DNA of 64,000 nt, from NCBI GenBank assembly GCA_037039925.1, contig JAXRKP010000377.1:5001-69000 (forward strand), in the 5' to 3' direction. This DNA is from Doris montereyensis. Lineage: Eukaryota > Mollusca > Gastropoda > Nudibranchia > Dorididae. The notes under the pieces were generated by a model that saw nothing but the letters and a program-made list of their open reading frames with translations, was not told where the DNA came from and searched no databases. The translations under genes and the position numbers were made by a program. Of the stretch, positions 9,966 to 22,044 are shown one piece after another (within the stretch, counting starts at the first letter, position 1; every line of letters starts with the position of its first letter).

Positions 9966-10165
9966 TATAAAACAAAAAAAAAAGGGTGGTGACTTTGCTG
10001 TGAAGTCGAGACAGCTTGAAGGTCAGTGACGTGGCTAGGTGTAGGCTATAAAGGCTAAGCCCCACCTTTAACAATGTCTTGATTAAAGCCATATATATAT
10101 ATATAAAAAGTTATCATTTTTAATCATTTATATATTGTCATATTCAACTTTCATTCCGAAATTCT
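9966..10165. other. Mis18 intron 1, no gene seen
   Basis: Short (TA)n tract at 10091-10105 and unique-looking sequence. Nothing coding is visible. Confidence 0.4.
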
Positions 10166-10318
10166 GTCTGTCTCTCTCTTTCTCTGTCTGCCTGTCTGTC
10201 TGTCTGTCTGTCTCTCTCTCCTCTCCCTCTCTCTCTCTCTGTCTCTCTCTCTCTCTGTCTGTCTGTCTATCTATGTTATATCTATCTTTATCTCTGTGTG
10301 TGTCTCTTTCTTTCTTTC
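10165..10318. repeat. (TCTG)/(TC)/(TCTT) microsatellite
   Basis: Pyrimidine-rich array of TCTG, TC and CTTT units. Open frames over it on both strands are repeat translations. Confidence 0.85.
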
Positions 10319-10319
10319 C

Positions 10320-10420
10320 CAAGGAACACAAAGTTGGGTCTAGCTTTGTGAAGATTCGAACCCGGGACCTCATGATCCCAAGTCCAGCAGCCTATCCACT
10401 CAGCCACCTGGCATAGGTCA
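10320..10420 (-). repeat. tRNA-derived SINE head, minus strand
   Basis: On the minus strand an A-box-like CTGAGTGG, a tRNA-like body and a B box (GGTTCGAATC) occur with the spacing of a pol III promoter. This is the same family as 18405, 46928 and 59345. Only the tRNA-like head is present; it lies beside the microsatellite. Confidence 0.7.
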
Positions 10421-10639
10421 CATGTATATATTATTTTCTCATTTACTTTTAGTCTTCGGTGTGATAGGTTTTTGCTCCGCGTATGTCACATAAGTATTTA
10501 TAAGTGTAAATTCTCCTTAAATTCTTACTAAGATTCTCCTCAAATTTTACTAAAATCTCCTCAAAAAACCTCAAATCCCCCTCAAATTTTTTAATTCCTG
10601 ACTGCTACTAGGCATGCTATGAGCCACCCGATATCTATA

Positions 10640-10840
10640 TAAAACTGTACATCTCAAACTTTGACCGCTCTAAACTCGGGAACTAATTTGATCTAATGAT
10701 CATACTTGATATCACCCATAACCGATACAGTGGTTTCTAAGTCAACCACAGTCAAGGTTCAAGAGACCCAACTTTATAATAAAGAGATATTTTTAATCAT
10801 AATCCAACATTATTTACGGGCATGCTTGTATATATAGTAA
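10640..10840 (+). repeat. Dispersed repeat A, copy 1
   Basis: The stretch with AACTTTGACCGCT...AACTC and GAGACCCAACTTTATAATAA, then AACATTATTTACG-GCATGCTT, recurs diverged at 19380-19790. No coding potential; class unknown. Confidence 0.65.
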
Positions 10841-11690
10841 TAGGAGGGAAAATCTGTTACAGCCGTTTTTAGCACTCTTATAACCGAAACGTTCCTGAAT
10901 CCACAGTGACACTCCTGCTAATTGAGGGTGACTAGTATGATTCATGATACTGATACCTTTCAGAGAAATGGCTTGTCTCTAAAACTACTTTGAAATAAAC
11001 AAATGTACAATAGTATATAATATTGAATTGGTATGGGACAGAAGTAAAGGGAGAGTCATGATTTAGAACATGTGGAAAGGAGTAGGCTACAAAATGATAA
11101 AATGTTTTTCTTGCATGAATAGAATTATGAATGTGTATAACATCCATCTTATAGTTGCAGCTAAAAGTAAAAGAAAAGTATCTACTGTATGAATAAAATA
11201 GCTTTTTATTAAAATAATACAAACACAAAGTTGCAGCTGAAAGGAAAGGAAAGATCTTGTAAGCATGAATACAAAAAGTTTTTATTTTAATAACAAAAAC
11301 ATTGCCAATTCCTTGTTACTTTGGCTGTTGGTAGCATACAGAATTTCTCCCAATTCTGTAGTTACGCTGCATTTTCAAGATATCTGGGTGTAGGTCCTGA
11401 GAAAGTTGTAAACAGTCTGCCATTTGGAATGAAGACAGGCGTGTAAAGAAAAAATTTGTTGCTTACTGGGTTTGATCGTCTAACATGGTCTATCTGATGC
11501 CCTAATCTCTTTACTAAATCAGCTGAGCTACACATATTGTTCACTGCTTGAGAACATTAAAAAAAATGTAATGTTAAAAACGCAATTGGAAAACCTGGAG
11601 AGATCAAATTTAGCATACTTCCTAAGGTTCAAAATTGTTCTCTATTAGACTGGTTAAACAAATGTTGCTGACTGTGTCGCTGCTCCTTAA
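10841..11690. other. Mis18 intron 1, AT-rich, no gene seen
   Basis: A roughly 90-bp imperfect tandem duplication at about 11150-11300 (AGTTGCAGCT marker twice). Otherwise no recognised element. The minus frame at 11362-11544 has no family motif. Confidence 0.35.
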
Positions 11691-11808
11691 TTGTTGATGG
11701 GAGCTACTGGTAGGTTCTACTACTTCTTTTCACTCTTTCACCTTTTTTTCATCTTGCCATTTCCTCTGAATTCACCCTGAGATCACTGCATATGGTGGTT
11801 AGGATCGA
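11690..11808 (+). repeat. Dispersed repeat B, copy 1
   Basis: Pattern: GTTG-TGGGAGCT-CTGGTAGG, a pyrimidine tract, CATCTTGCCATTTCC, then TGAGATCACTGCATATGGTGG and an AGG end. Further copies at about 12500-12640, 30400-30525 and 48690-48800, all on +. Confidence 0.55.
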
Positions 11809-11856
11809 TTCTAATGAAAATTTAATTACCACTGTTTGTTGTTTTGATCATTTTAG

Positions 11857-11956
<100 letters not shown>

Positions 11957-12227
11957 GAAATTCCATGGAAAGTAACCATTGTGTCTGTGGTGAATATGAA
12001 GAGGCAGCCTATCTTCAAAGTAAAAGTTAGAAAATAGATTTTAAACATCATGTTCTGATATAATCCGAAAAAGGGAACATCTAAGAAAATGTTCAGTTCT
12101 CAATGTAAACGTTCTTTGCGTCATTTTAAAGTAGGCCTATCAGTTTTGTCTTTCAGGAATGAAATTTTTAAAGATGTTGTAGACCTCTTACCTCTTTAAC
12201 ATTTAAAAAGAATGTCTCCTTTTCCAG

Positions 12228-12291
12228 ATTCGTCAACATCATTGAAAATATCCAGTGCACTGTCAAAAAATGTCATTCCAGGCATAATAGG
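12228..12291 (+). CDS. MIS18A: Mis18 exon 2
   Basis: Acceptor tttccag, donor gtaagt. In the phase set by exon 3 it reads SSTSLKISSALSKNVIPGII, the variable linker between the two CxxC pairs. It has about the same length as the human linker. Confidence 0.6.
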
Positions 12292-12499
12292 GTAAGTTGA
12301 GGTTTACTTATTGTGATTGCAGCCACATTTTACATTCTGTTGAGACTCATTTGTCTTTTCAAATATGACTGTGTTTGTGTTTAATTCTAAATGTGTTTTT
12401 ATAGCTTAATTTTCTATTCCTCCCTCCCTCTAATATAAGTATATTTTGCTTCAGAATCAACAAATGTTTTCCCTATCAAAGGCCAGTGGTTGGCAATGG

Positions 12500-12640
12500 C
12501 AGTTGCTACTAGTTGGTCCGTCTGTTCTGTCATATTATTTTTCATACATATACGTATCTCTCGTCTTGATTATCTCTCATCTTGCTTTTTCCTTTCAATT
12601 ACCCCTGAGACCGTCGCATATTGTTGTCAGGGTACTGTCC
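12500..12640 (+). repeat. Dispersed repeat B, copy 2
   Basis: Diverged copy with CATCTTGCTTTTTCC and TGAGACCGTCGCATATTGTTG-CAGGGT blocks in Mis18 intron 2. Confidence 0.45.
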
Positions 12641-12743
12641 TATCAATCAATGCCTCTCAAAGTCTATGCAGCCCAATCTCACATTTAAATTTCTTGCACT
12701 AATGTTTTCATCTGTTGAAAATTTTCGTTTGAAATCTCCCCCT

Positions 12744-12912
<169 letters not shown>

Positions 12913-13156
12913 TTATCAATGTTTTATTTCTCTGTTGTTTTTGTTGTTGCTTTGTGTAACTAATAAGACAAAAATAAGAACAAGAAGTTTGCAGCCTTAT
13001 GTTCCTTTTGTGTCGACACAATTTGGTTTTTGCTGCAATTAAATAATTGCAACTCTTGGTCTATGTTTCTATCCGCAATTCAATGGGCAGGAAACAGGAA
13101 AAGTATTGTCAAAACTAAATAATATTCATCTTTTCCTTTCTCACCTTCTGTTGCAG

Positions 13157-13282
13157 TGTGTCCAAGAAAGTCTTCTGTGCCAAATGTTCTCAACTAGTTG
13201 GGGCCAAATATGTCAAAGGTCTTCCATCAACATTAATTCATTTGAAAGATTGCCTATGTCTAATGGTGGATAACATAACAAG
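13157..13282 (+). CDS. MIS18A: Mis18 exon 3
   Basis: Acceptor ttgcag, donor gtatta. Reads VSKKVFCAKCSQLVGAKYVK, with the second CxxC pair followed by the LG-x-x-Y strand typical of the fold, then LKDCLCLMVDNIT, matching the family block before the C-terminal helix. Confidence 0.8.
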
Positions 13283-13516
13283 GTATTACTTGAGTATTGG
13301 TTATTCATTGTACTTCTTGTTCTTCTTAATAATTTTTTAGTCAAATGCCTGGCATGCAGTATTTAAAATGAGTTGTATGATTAGACACTAGATATAATCC
13401 AAGATTAGGCTGATACAAAAGATCACACACTTATGATAGCTTCACAGTGTGCTATCAAATTGTAGGCAGTATACAGTGTATTGTCTTAAGATAATATCTC
13501 TCATCTATTGTTTCAG

Positions 13517-13607
13517 TCATAAAATCCCAGCTACCTCCTCACTTCCAGTATTAAATAATGAAAGTTTGATGGCAACATTAAATTATACTATTCAAGAGGT
13601 TGCAAAG
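13517..13607 (+). CDS. MIS18A: Mis18 exon 4
   Basis: Acceptor tttcag, donor gtgaga, phase consistent on both sides. Encodes the linker and start of the C-terminal helix (LNNESLMATLNYTIQEVAK). Confidence 0.7.
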
Positions 13608-14144
13608 GTGAGATTTTCTTTTTCTGTTTGAATATGGCATAGGCCTACTAGATTTTCTTTTTCTTGGTTTACATGAAGATGATATATGGTTTAAGTTGAA
13701 ATCAAATTAAGTCACGGTATGATCTAAGTATCAACATGTTTTCATACCTCCTTTAATAAATTTGCTAGGAACATACTTTTATTGTATTAAAGGTTATTCT
13801 GTTGTTTATGCCAAAATATTTTTCAAATCTATCTCTCAAAAAAAAGTTAGTAAATGTTTCTTTCGGAATGATAAATGATATTTCATGTATGGGTATCAAC
13901 CAGATCAGAGCTCTCTGTTAGAATATGTTTAATAAAGAATTGGCAAATGTGTGCACTGCTATTCACACTAGGAATTTTATTTATACATTACGGATACATT
14001 TATATATGTATGTGTGTGTATGGCTATCAATCCTTGTCGACACTATTACTTTTACCATAGAATGCAGCACTCAGCATTGGAATACATGACTTAATAGTGC
14101 ATCTAGTTATATATGTCATCTAACAGTGGACAGTGGGGTTTAAG

Positions 14145-14310
14145 ACAGTCGTGTCACTTATCACTAAGCCTTATGTTGTGTCCTCGGGAAAGACACGTCA
14201 CATAACAAATTTTCCTCACTGGACCCAGGTGTGAATGGGTACTAGTGAAGTAATAGCTGAGAGATGAAACCTTGACAGACTAGCGTCCAGTTACATTTTT
14301 TTTTAAATCG
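14145..14310 (+). repeat. SINE body copy (headless)
   Basis: Shares the family core: GGGAAAGACAC, TTTTCCTCACTGGACCCAGG, TGAATGGGTAC and a GACAGACTAGCGTCCAG block. The tRNA-like head is not clear here. In Mis18 intron 4. Confidence 0.6.
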
Positions 14311-15026
14311 TTGATGCTAAATAAATCAATATCATATCCCATCTCTGTAAGCTTCTCTAGGCCGGGAAGAAATTTTGGAGTAGGGAAAAAGAATGAAAAT
14401 TTAAGGGGAAATGACAAAACACAAGAGGTTATCATCTTAATTTTGCACTTTTAAGGGTTGTTCGGGTTCATAACTTTTCACAGTGTGAAAGCAAAAGTTA
14501 CTGATAATCAAAATACGAATCATGTCAATTTATTCACAGAATTTTAATTTTAAGTAAAAAGACATTAGATATCAATTAACAAATTCTGCAGGATAATTAT
14601 ATTTATAATGGCACATTTTTTCTGATACTGTTTGATTAAATAGGAACAAAATATGCGACAATAATATTGATAATTATGTGTATCGCTGCAAGAGCAGGAT
14701 AATACGTGATTTTTTCACAAAAAATGTTTTTTGATAAGGGAGAAATAGAATGGTCTTTCTGTTGTTTGTTTTGACCTTTTGCTTTTATATTTTTTAAAAA
14801 CCCACTCTGCTTGAAATTGATGTTAGTTGAAGATTTACTTCGTCTCTTTCTTGTGACTTGCAACATGCACTAATAGATTGCATGGCAGTTGTGCCTCTTC
14901 TGGAATAAATTTTGATGCATGGAATTGGGTTGATGGTGTTTTAATTCAGGTTTGATCGTAACCTTTTCAATATTATCTTAAAATGAATGTTCCTTACAAA
15001 AGCTCTTTTGAATATATTTTCTTCAG

Positions 15027-15128
15027 TTGAAGCATGTGATGTTAAATTTCAATGAAAGACTTAATGCCATCGAAGACTCGCTTCAAGAAAAATCCATTGA
15101 AGACTCAATTCAAGAACAGTCTACATAG
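15027..15128 (+). CDS. MIS18A: Mis18 exon 5 with stop
   Basis: Acceptor cttcag. Encodes LKHVMLNFNERLNAIEDSLQ and a short acidic tail, ending at TAG 15126-15128. Hydrophobic spacing fits the coiled-coil oligomerisation helix of Mis18 proteins. Confidence 0.7.
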   Translation: MKHVMLNFNERLNAIEDSLQEKSIEDSIQEQST

Positions 15129-15455
15129 ACAATGGGTAGGCCTATTCGTCTTGAGAATGGTAGAAACAGCAACAAGTCAGCCTGAGAAGGGTTTTAATCA
15201 GGGATTGAACTTTGTCACTGAAATGTGACCAATATCTTTCCCCCTTCCGCAGTTGTTTGTAAATGATTTTATGTGATAACTTGTATGCAAAACTATGTAT
15301 GAGGACATGTAATTTACGCATTCTTTAGCAGAGTTGTTTTTCTTTAGCAAGTTTTTCAAAATGTCACATGATTCACTAACGTTATCTGACTTCAACACAT
15401 TTATAGGGACGGTTGTAGTGAGGTGAATTTTTTTCTCTCATCTTCTACAGTATGC

Positions 15456-15461
15456 AATAAA
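15456..15461 (+). terminator. Poly(A) signal AATAAA for Mis18
   Basis: Canonical AATAAA 328 bp after the Mis18 stop, just before a MITE at 15519. Gives a 3' UTR of about 350 bp. Confidence 0.45.
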
Positions 15462-15514
15462 AGTCAACGAATGTATTGATTTTTTTCATGATAAAGTTTG
15501 TCCTGATGATTGGT

Positions 15515-16061
15515 TTAACCCTTTCCTGCCGAAGGGCCTTTCACAATTCTAGTCTGTGTGCCTAAGCCCTCACTTCCTATTCAGTCTGTGTGCCTAAGCA
15601 AAGGGACGCAACTTTGATGAAAAATGAACCTGTCTCAGTTAAAATTAATTTTAGACTTAAAACATATCTCAATGAAGAAATTATAATAAACTAGAGAAGA
15701 AAATAAACTTTCAGAAAGTATATACTTTTATATAACTATTATGAGCCTTTAATATTGTCAGTAACATTCGTGAGTAGGTCGGTAAATTCATTGAAAGTAA
15801 TAAACGTTGCTTTGTTTACAATCGCCGTAAGTCAAAACGAAAGCAGATATAAAAAATATGCTGGGTTATTTTTCACAAAAGGGCCGGAAATTTCGCACAT
15901 CCCTAGATTGTCGATTCAAGTCTAGCACACTGCGAGATCTTGTTGTTATGTGAGTACAAAAACAAAAAGTAAGTGAAGGGCGCTTTAGGTATCGAGGCTG
16001 ACGTTGCATTCGGTTGAAGTAGGCATCGCTGCTGATGTCGCAGTAGGCAGAAAAGGGTTAC
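15515..16061. mobile_element. piggyBac-like MITE with TTAA target duplication
   Basis: The left end at 15519 and the right end at 16057 are terminal inverted repeats: CCCTTTCCTGCC at the left against CCCTTTTCTGCC (reverse complement) at the right. The flanks are TTAA (15515-15518) and TTAC (16058-16061), a TTAA duplication with one change. About 539 bp, no coding frame. TTAA plus CCCTT-type ends is the piggyBac signature. Confidence 0.65.
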
Positions 16062-17150
16062 GGTAAGCATGCCAAGTAAGCCTAATGATGTATCTAAATA
16101 ATGTAAAAGTACAGTATACCTTTGTTTACTCTGCCTTAACTTGTACTTGCTTGTTATTATGACATTCTACACCATATGAGCAAAGATTGTCGATATAGTA
16201 TAAGATGCAGGCGTTTATTACTTAAGTGACCTAGTATGTACACACACAACTGAAAGCGGGAGGGGTTGGGTAAATAATTTCGTCCATCCATCTTGCAGAA
16301 GAGGATATGAGTTAGCTGAGTGCGACTTTGTTAGTCTACATCATTACTGTTGTAGCTTGTCGACAAAGCATGTAGGCGTCAGAGCCCACACAAATCGTCT
16401 TTTTTTTCTCTCTAAAGAGAGGGGGGGGGGGGGGATCTTACTAATTTCTTTGCACACCTTGCTTTTCTTTATTACAGAATAGTTACTGTACATAGTGCTT
16501 ATGTCCCCTGAATTTGTAGTCAATCTGTTGTAAAAGACTTGTAGTTGCCTTTTTTATGCTCCCTCAAGGGCATCACTACGTACATCAAGGGCATCACTGC
16601 GTAGTCGACTGTAATAAGGACAAAGGGTGTTTCCTTGAACTTGAACCAATGAACATAGAGAAATTATCCTTTTTTGTAAACTTAATATTTGATATACTAT
16701 TTGCCGCAATAATTTTATCAACTTGTACAACAACATTGATTCATTGACCTGATTTGCTTGTGTACCCTCATGCACTGAAATTGCATTATGTAATATGTAT
16801 TGAAACAAAGTACATGTAATGAATAGTAATAGTAAAAATTCATTCATAAAGCATACAAATCCTAAGGCGCTGAGAATAAAGCAAAAATTTATAACATTAT
16901 TTATATTAACTGACCAACTGTTATCAATTTAGCATTTAAATAATATTCAATTTTGAGTATTACTGTCAGTCACATGCATATCTTAATTCAACCTAAAAAT
17001 ATTAAATGTTATGTACAGACACAAAAACAAAAATTTATAACATTATTGGAGAAAGTAAGTAAAAAGCAGTACATTTACACATTGTTATAATCTCAATGAA
17101 GATGTTTTGAATCTCATTTTGAAATTGTTAAGATTTCTTGATGGTTTGAC
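16062..17150. other. Intergenic, no gene seen
   Basis: Contains a poly-G tract at 16422-16434, a 20-bp direct duplication (ATCAAGGGCATCACT) at about 16566-16605 and AT-rich unique sequence. Confidence 0.4.
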
Positions 17151-17189
17151 ATCTTGGCTGAGAATTAAAAGTGCTGAGACTGTTCCATA

Positions 17190-17935
17190 ACTCGTGGCCT
17201 CCTACTGAAAGAGTTAATCTGTGTGTTGGTGCTATAGCAGATTATGATTTATAGACCTACGAGTGAGTTGGGAACATAATCTGTTATCAATTCTGAGAGG
17301 TAGGCTGGTGCTTAATTGTGTAAGCATTTAAATAATAAACAGGCAACTTTAAACTCAATTGCTCTCTTACTAGCAGTCAATGAAGAGACATAAGGACAGG
17401 GTTAATGGACTACATATTTTGTTGGGCTAATTAATCTGGCTGCTCGATTTTGGATTGACCGAAGCCTTTCTACGGCCTGTTTAGGGACGCTAGCAGTGAG
17501 GAGTTACATTAGTCAAACCTACTGGTAACAAAGGAGTGGGCTAAAGTTTTTGTTTTGTTTTCGTCTAATGATTTTCTAATTTTGCTAATATTTCGAGATT
17601 GAAATAGCAAGATTGGCAGATTTTTATAATATTTGACATATCCAAGTCTAAATAGACACCAAGGTTTTCACTGTGCTTAGCTTTTTACATGAATTTGGGA
17701 ATTACCGATATTCAAACAATTAGTATCTAAAAGATTTCTATCATATTGAGTTTCTAAGAGCAGCACTTCAGTTTTTGAATTGTTCAGCTTCAGTCTATTG
17801 CTGGCCATTCAGGTCTTGATGTCATCACAGTAGCCTTGAATCGTAGTAGCTTTTATTTCATTTCCTCCCTGAGAACAATGAAGATCTGCGTGCGGTTGGC
17901 ATAGAGGTGAAAATCAAGGCTGTGCCAAGAGAAGA
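17190..17935 (-). mobile_element. CR1/L2-like LINE reverse transcriptase remnant
   Basis: On the minus strand, broken frames carry motifs of the C-terminal RT of CR1/L2-type LINEs: LKLNNSKTEVLLLETQ (about 17750-17800), a segment near 17560-17650 corresponding to the ISKIRKSL region, HSFVTSRFD followed by CNSSLLASLNRP (about 17480-17550) and an LHWLLVREQLSLK block (about 17360-17400). Many stops. The YADD region lies near 17905 in degraded form. Inactive. Confidence 0.7.
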
Positions 17936-18404
17936 TGGTACTTTAAGTTAATGATGTCGTAAACAACAGAGACCCCAAGTTGCAAAGATTTTGTTAACAT
18001 TAACATCCAAAAATGCCATAGACTACTAGAATTCTCCTCAGCAAATAGAACACTACCTGTCATCAATGACTGCAGTTGTATAGTTGAAGGAAAATTAAAG
18101 AATTTTGGGTGTAAATAATGCGATGGTGGTGGCAAGCAAGTTTATTGTAAGGGTCATTTTTACATGTCATTTAATGATTTCAGAAAATTCCTTCATTTGA
18201 AACTGTTGAAGAACTAATCATTATCAATTATTTGTTCAGCATATCACATGTGTTTTTCAATTCAATGACGAGAGGTGACCAATCCACCAATATCCAAAAT
18301 AAGGTTACATTGTCCAGTCCAGCCATTTGATTAATTCTTAGCAACTTGTTATTTTCAGTTTTTTGAACAGGGATGGGTTTGATTTATTTTATGACATCGG
18401 TATA

Positions 18405-18760
18405 CAAATTTTATGGTGTCAGTGGTTGAGTGGTTAATTTTGGGATTGTGAGGTCCCTGGTTCGAATCTTGGCAAAGCAAGACCCGGCGTAACACGCATT
18501 TCCTCACTCGACCCAGGTGCAAAATGGGTACAGGCACTAGCTTGGAAGTAAAAACCTTCGTCAGACTAGTGTCTTGTCCAGGAGGTGATTATTGTCATTT
18601 GTTCCACTTCACGCTATAGAAACCGGGATGCGCTCTGGTTCTATGGGCCATAATAGCGTTGAAGGAACTTTTTATTTACTTTACCCCTTCCCTTCACACC
18701 ATAGAAACTTGGATATGCTCAGGCTCTATGGGTTGTAATGGACGGGAAGGAACTTTACTT
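18405..18760 (+). repeat. tRNA-derived SINE with duplicated tail
   Basis: Full SINE: A-box-like TGGTTGAGTGGTT (18420), B box GGTTCGAATC (18459-18468), core TTTCCTCACTCGACCCAGG, AATGGGTAC, then a tail with TTCACGCTATAGAAACC, GGTTCTATGGGCC and GAAGGAACTTTT. The tail block is present twice (about 18606-18672 and 18690-18757). The GAGTGGTTA A box resembles a class II (Ser/Leu-like) tRNA. Open frames across it are not genes. Confidence 0.8.
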
Positions 18761-18769
18761 TTTTAGTAG

Positions 18770-19379
18770 TCAGTGTCAGTGCATTTTGCCGTGCTATATA
18801 TATATGAAATCATCTGTCATTTAATTCATCATGTAATTACTTGGGTTTTCAAGATATTTGTTGGTTGTTTTTTTTGTCTTTTGAAAGTTGATCTCAATGT
18901 TTTTAAATAAACAAGATTCAACTCTTTGCCAAGATTTCACTTGTTTGTGGAGAATCAATTTAATTTTGTCTCTTGAAAAATGAGAAAGAATTCACTGTGA
19001 TGATGTTAATTGTGTGTCATATCCTTTCTGAATTTTATGTATTGGTGTGCATGTTTCAAATGTATATGAATCTGTAGATTGACATATTTTTAAATAGAGC
19101 AAGTTGCACATTGCAATGTTTATAAATGTTAAAGATGGATATATAGTCTATATACTGGTACAAGTGTAGGCTCACTGACTTTACATTATTTATCCCCCCC
19201 CTAAGCAGGTCATTTCATTCAGTCCTCAACGTCTTGGGGAGCATACATTAAATCAGCCTGTTAGAAGTGTTAGGCTCTTTGTAATATCACTTGGACAAGA
19301 TCCATTTCTGCCTGCAATATTTTAGGTCTTTTTCATTTTCAGCATGAAATACACACACATACATGTACATTTTATATCA
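18770..19379. other. Intergenic, no gene seen
   Basis: AT-rich sequence with a TATATATA run and no recognised motif. Confidence 0.4.
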
Positions 19380-19795
19380 ATAAAGCTGGATGTCTCCAAC
19401 TTTGACCGCTTTTAACTCAAGAACCACTGCACCCACAACCTGCATATTTCGTACTTAGATTTCAAATAGCGTGCTTTAGGTTCTTAGTTAGCTTAATAAA
19501 CTTGTTGATCAAATCAATATTGGGAAAATATTGTTTTGCCTGCGATCCGCGAAATTTTTTATTGTTACTAGTATTTAATACTAGATTTAATTTCTCGATT
19601 TCTGGCATACATAACTTCAGTATCAAGTACTACGTAAAAAGACTGATTTGTTCTAATAATCGTACTTGAGATCACCTGTAACTGATACAGTGGTTTCAGA
19701 TTTAACCACAATCAAAGTGCAAGAGACCCAGCTTTATAATAAAGATAAATCATAATCGAACATTATTTACGAGCATGCTTATGTATATATATATG
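19380..19795 (+). repeat. Dispersed repeat A, copy 2
   Basis: Longer, diverged partner of 10640-10840, with the same order of blocks: CCAACTTTGACCGCTTTTAA, then GATACAGTGGTTTC, GAGACCCAGCTTTATAATAA and AACATTATTTACGAGCATGC. Confidence 0.65.
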
Positions 19796-20379
19796 AGGCT
19801 GTGATGAAAGGAGGTAATCAAAATTGATTGAAAATATCAAATTTGACCTTTTTTGTATCTATAAGATTTTGTATACTGATTTAGCATCAATGTCCTCATC
19901 TAAAAACGATACAAAGAAGATAGCTCATGGCCCGTGCTTCAAGAATTGGGTCAATTATCATGGGGTACACTTAGTCGACAGACGATCAGACTTATGGGTG
20001 GGCAAAAGTCATTTTCATCGCTTTCCCACGGTTAAGTAGACTTTCTTTCCTCTTTGTAAATGCATTTTTTCAAAGCATATTCTTTCTGTATGTAAACATT
20101 AGGGATAAATGTTAAGTGAAGGAATTAAGAAAAATATTAGGCTTCCCTGAAAATATTTATTTGAACGGGCATACTGCGTCATGACACAACTTTTTTTTTA
20201 ACCTTCTTACAGCATTCAAAATGAAAAGTCAACCTGAGTACACAAAATCAGTATTTTTATACTGGTTAAGTCATATAGTGGATCAAAATAAAAGAAACTT
20301 AAGCTCTGGACAAATTCTAATACATGTGTAGTATATATATATAAACTTGTAAACCCAAACACTATAAGGTGTTGAAGCT

Positions 20380-20540
20380 GAACCATAGTGTTGTGAACTT
20401 GTAATCACGACGACACTGGTTCAAACTCCATGGATGGCACAGGTGGGGTTCTTTTCATGACATACTCTTAGGAAAGATACTTCACTCTCCTTTCCTCAGT
20501 TGACCCAGCTGTGAATGAGTACCCAGCTATAGGCAAAGAA
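20380..20540 (+). repeat. SINE copy, diverged
   Basis: Degenerate B box (GGTTCAAACTCC at about 20416) followed by the family core GGAAAGATACTTCAC, TTTCCTCAGTTGACCCAGC and TGAATGAGTACC. Confidence 0.6.
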
Positions 20541-21960
20541 AGATATTGTCAGTGTTATAATGGTTAAGGATAAGAACACAAGTCAAAGTGTATTATAGGT
20601 TCACAAAATTTAATATATAAAATGGAACTAATAAACAACATGGATAACTCAATGTAGAATGGTACTAACAACACAATGATCAGTGATGTGGACATTTATG
20701 TAGACAGGTGACACGTTAAGCATCACTCACACAAGTAGTCCTGTGATATTCAAACACAACAGCTCACAATTTAAAGACATTATAAGTGTTTATAGGAAAC
20801 GTCAAACAGGCTGATGTACTGTGTGCTCCCCAGAGAGTTGAATTGAGAAGAACTTTGAATAAAATGTCCTGCTGGGGCTATAAATGATGTACAGTCGGTG
20901 AGACTATAAATCTATCTTTATCTTTATGTCAATGTGACTTATTTCAAATTAAGCTAAAAATAATTTTTACAAAGGATTTTCTTGGCATAGAACTACACTT
21001 ATTTTATTGTGTGATTTATCTCTCTGCTCATGTTTCAATATATAAATCAATACAATTTATCAAAACATAAATAAAGAAATTTTGAATTTGAAGTACACAA
21101 ACTAAGAACAAGAGAGTAATGGTTCAATGACCAATTGTTACAGTCTAGACATACATATATGTATGTATGTATCAATAGTATCATCATAAATACCTTTGAG
21201 AGGTCAAAAGTACAAAAGCACAAAACATTTAACTGCGTCCAGCATCTCTTAACAATGATTTTAAAAATACATCAGAAATACACTAGAAGTTAAGTATATG
21301 TCAACATAATAATGATAATAATAATATAATATTATAGTTATAGTGCCATTGTCATCATGTTACGTTGAATGGATGCACACAGAATTTCAACCCAGTGCTT
21401 CGCTCCGCTAGTATGAGTCATGAGTTATAATTTCTTACCACCTCTAAATAATTTTCTCATTGTTCTCCATTTTACTTTTTCACCTTCTTATCTTAGCTAA
21501 GAATAAGACTAGTAAGAGTGACTTACTGTTCTCTTCAGACTTCTCTTGTTAGTTGATGAAGCGCTACCTGGACATTTCAGTCTTGTCCTGCTCTACATAG
21601 TTCTCTCTGTCAATGTTTCTATACTTTTTTTTTATTATTTCAAGTTGCAACTTCAGTTACATTGTATTTTGTTTTATTAACTCAATTAACTCTCGGCCGG
21701 TCTGCTGCAAACTGCAGTGTCATTGTCATTCCTTTTAAAACTTTAGAGACGTCTTTAAACTGCTCATCATTTCGTCCTTTTTCTTATTAATCTTATTCCT
21801 GCTGTCGTTCTTGAAGAATTTTGACTCTAAGAACTGAAAGTTTATAAAATTCATCTTGTTATTTTACAAAGTAAGGTGTTTACCTCATTCAAAAATAAGG
21901 GGTGGGTGGGAATTCGCCATCTTAGTTTAGTTTTTTTTCTTCAAACTGATGGTTAGTTAT
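20541..21960. other. Intergenic, no gene seen
   Basis: AT-rich. A small (AAT)n patch near 21310-21330 and short GTAT repeats near 21165. No coding signal. Confidence 0.4.
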
Positions 21961-22044
21961 AGACACAAACTATGATACATCGGTACGATACACTGACACA
22001 GTATAAGTATAAATTAATGCATTGTACACATAATCACTTCTTTA

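Noticed and set aside
10128..10416. Open frames rich in Ser/Leu or Arg/Glu/Asp
   Set aside because: Translation of the TC/TCTG microsatellite and the SINE head.
18355..18537. Possible tRNA gene at the A/B-box sequence
   Set aside because: No tRNA cloverleaf with acceptor stem; it is followed by the SINE core and found in several copies.
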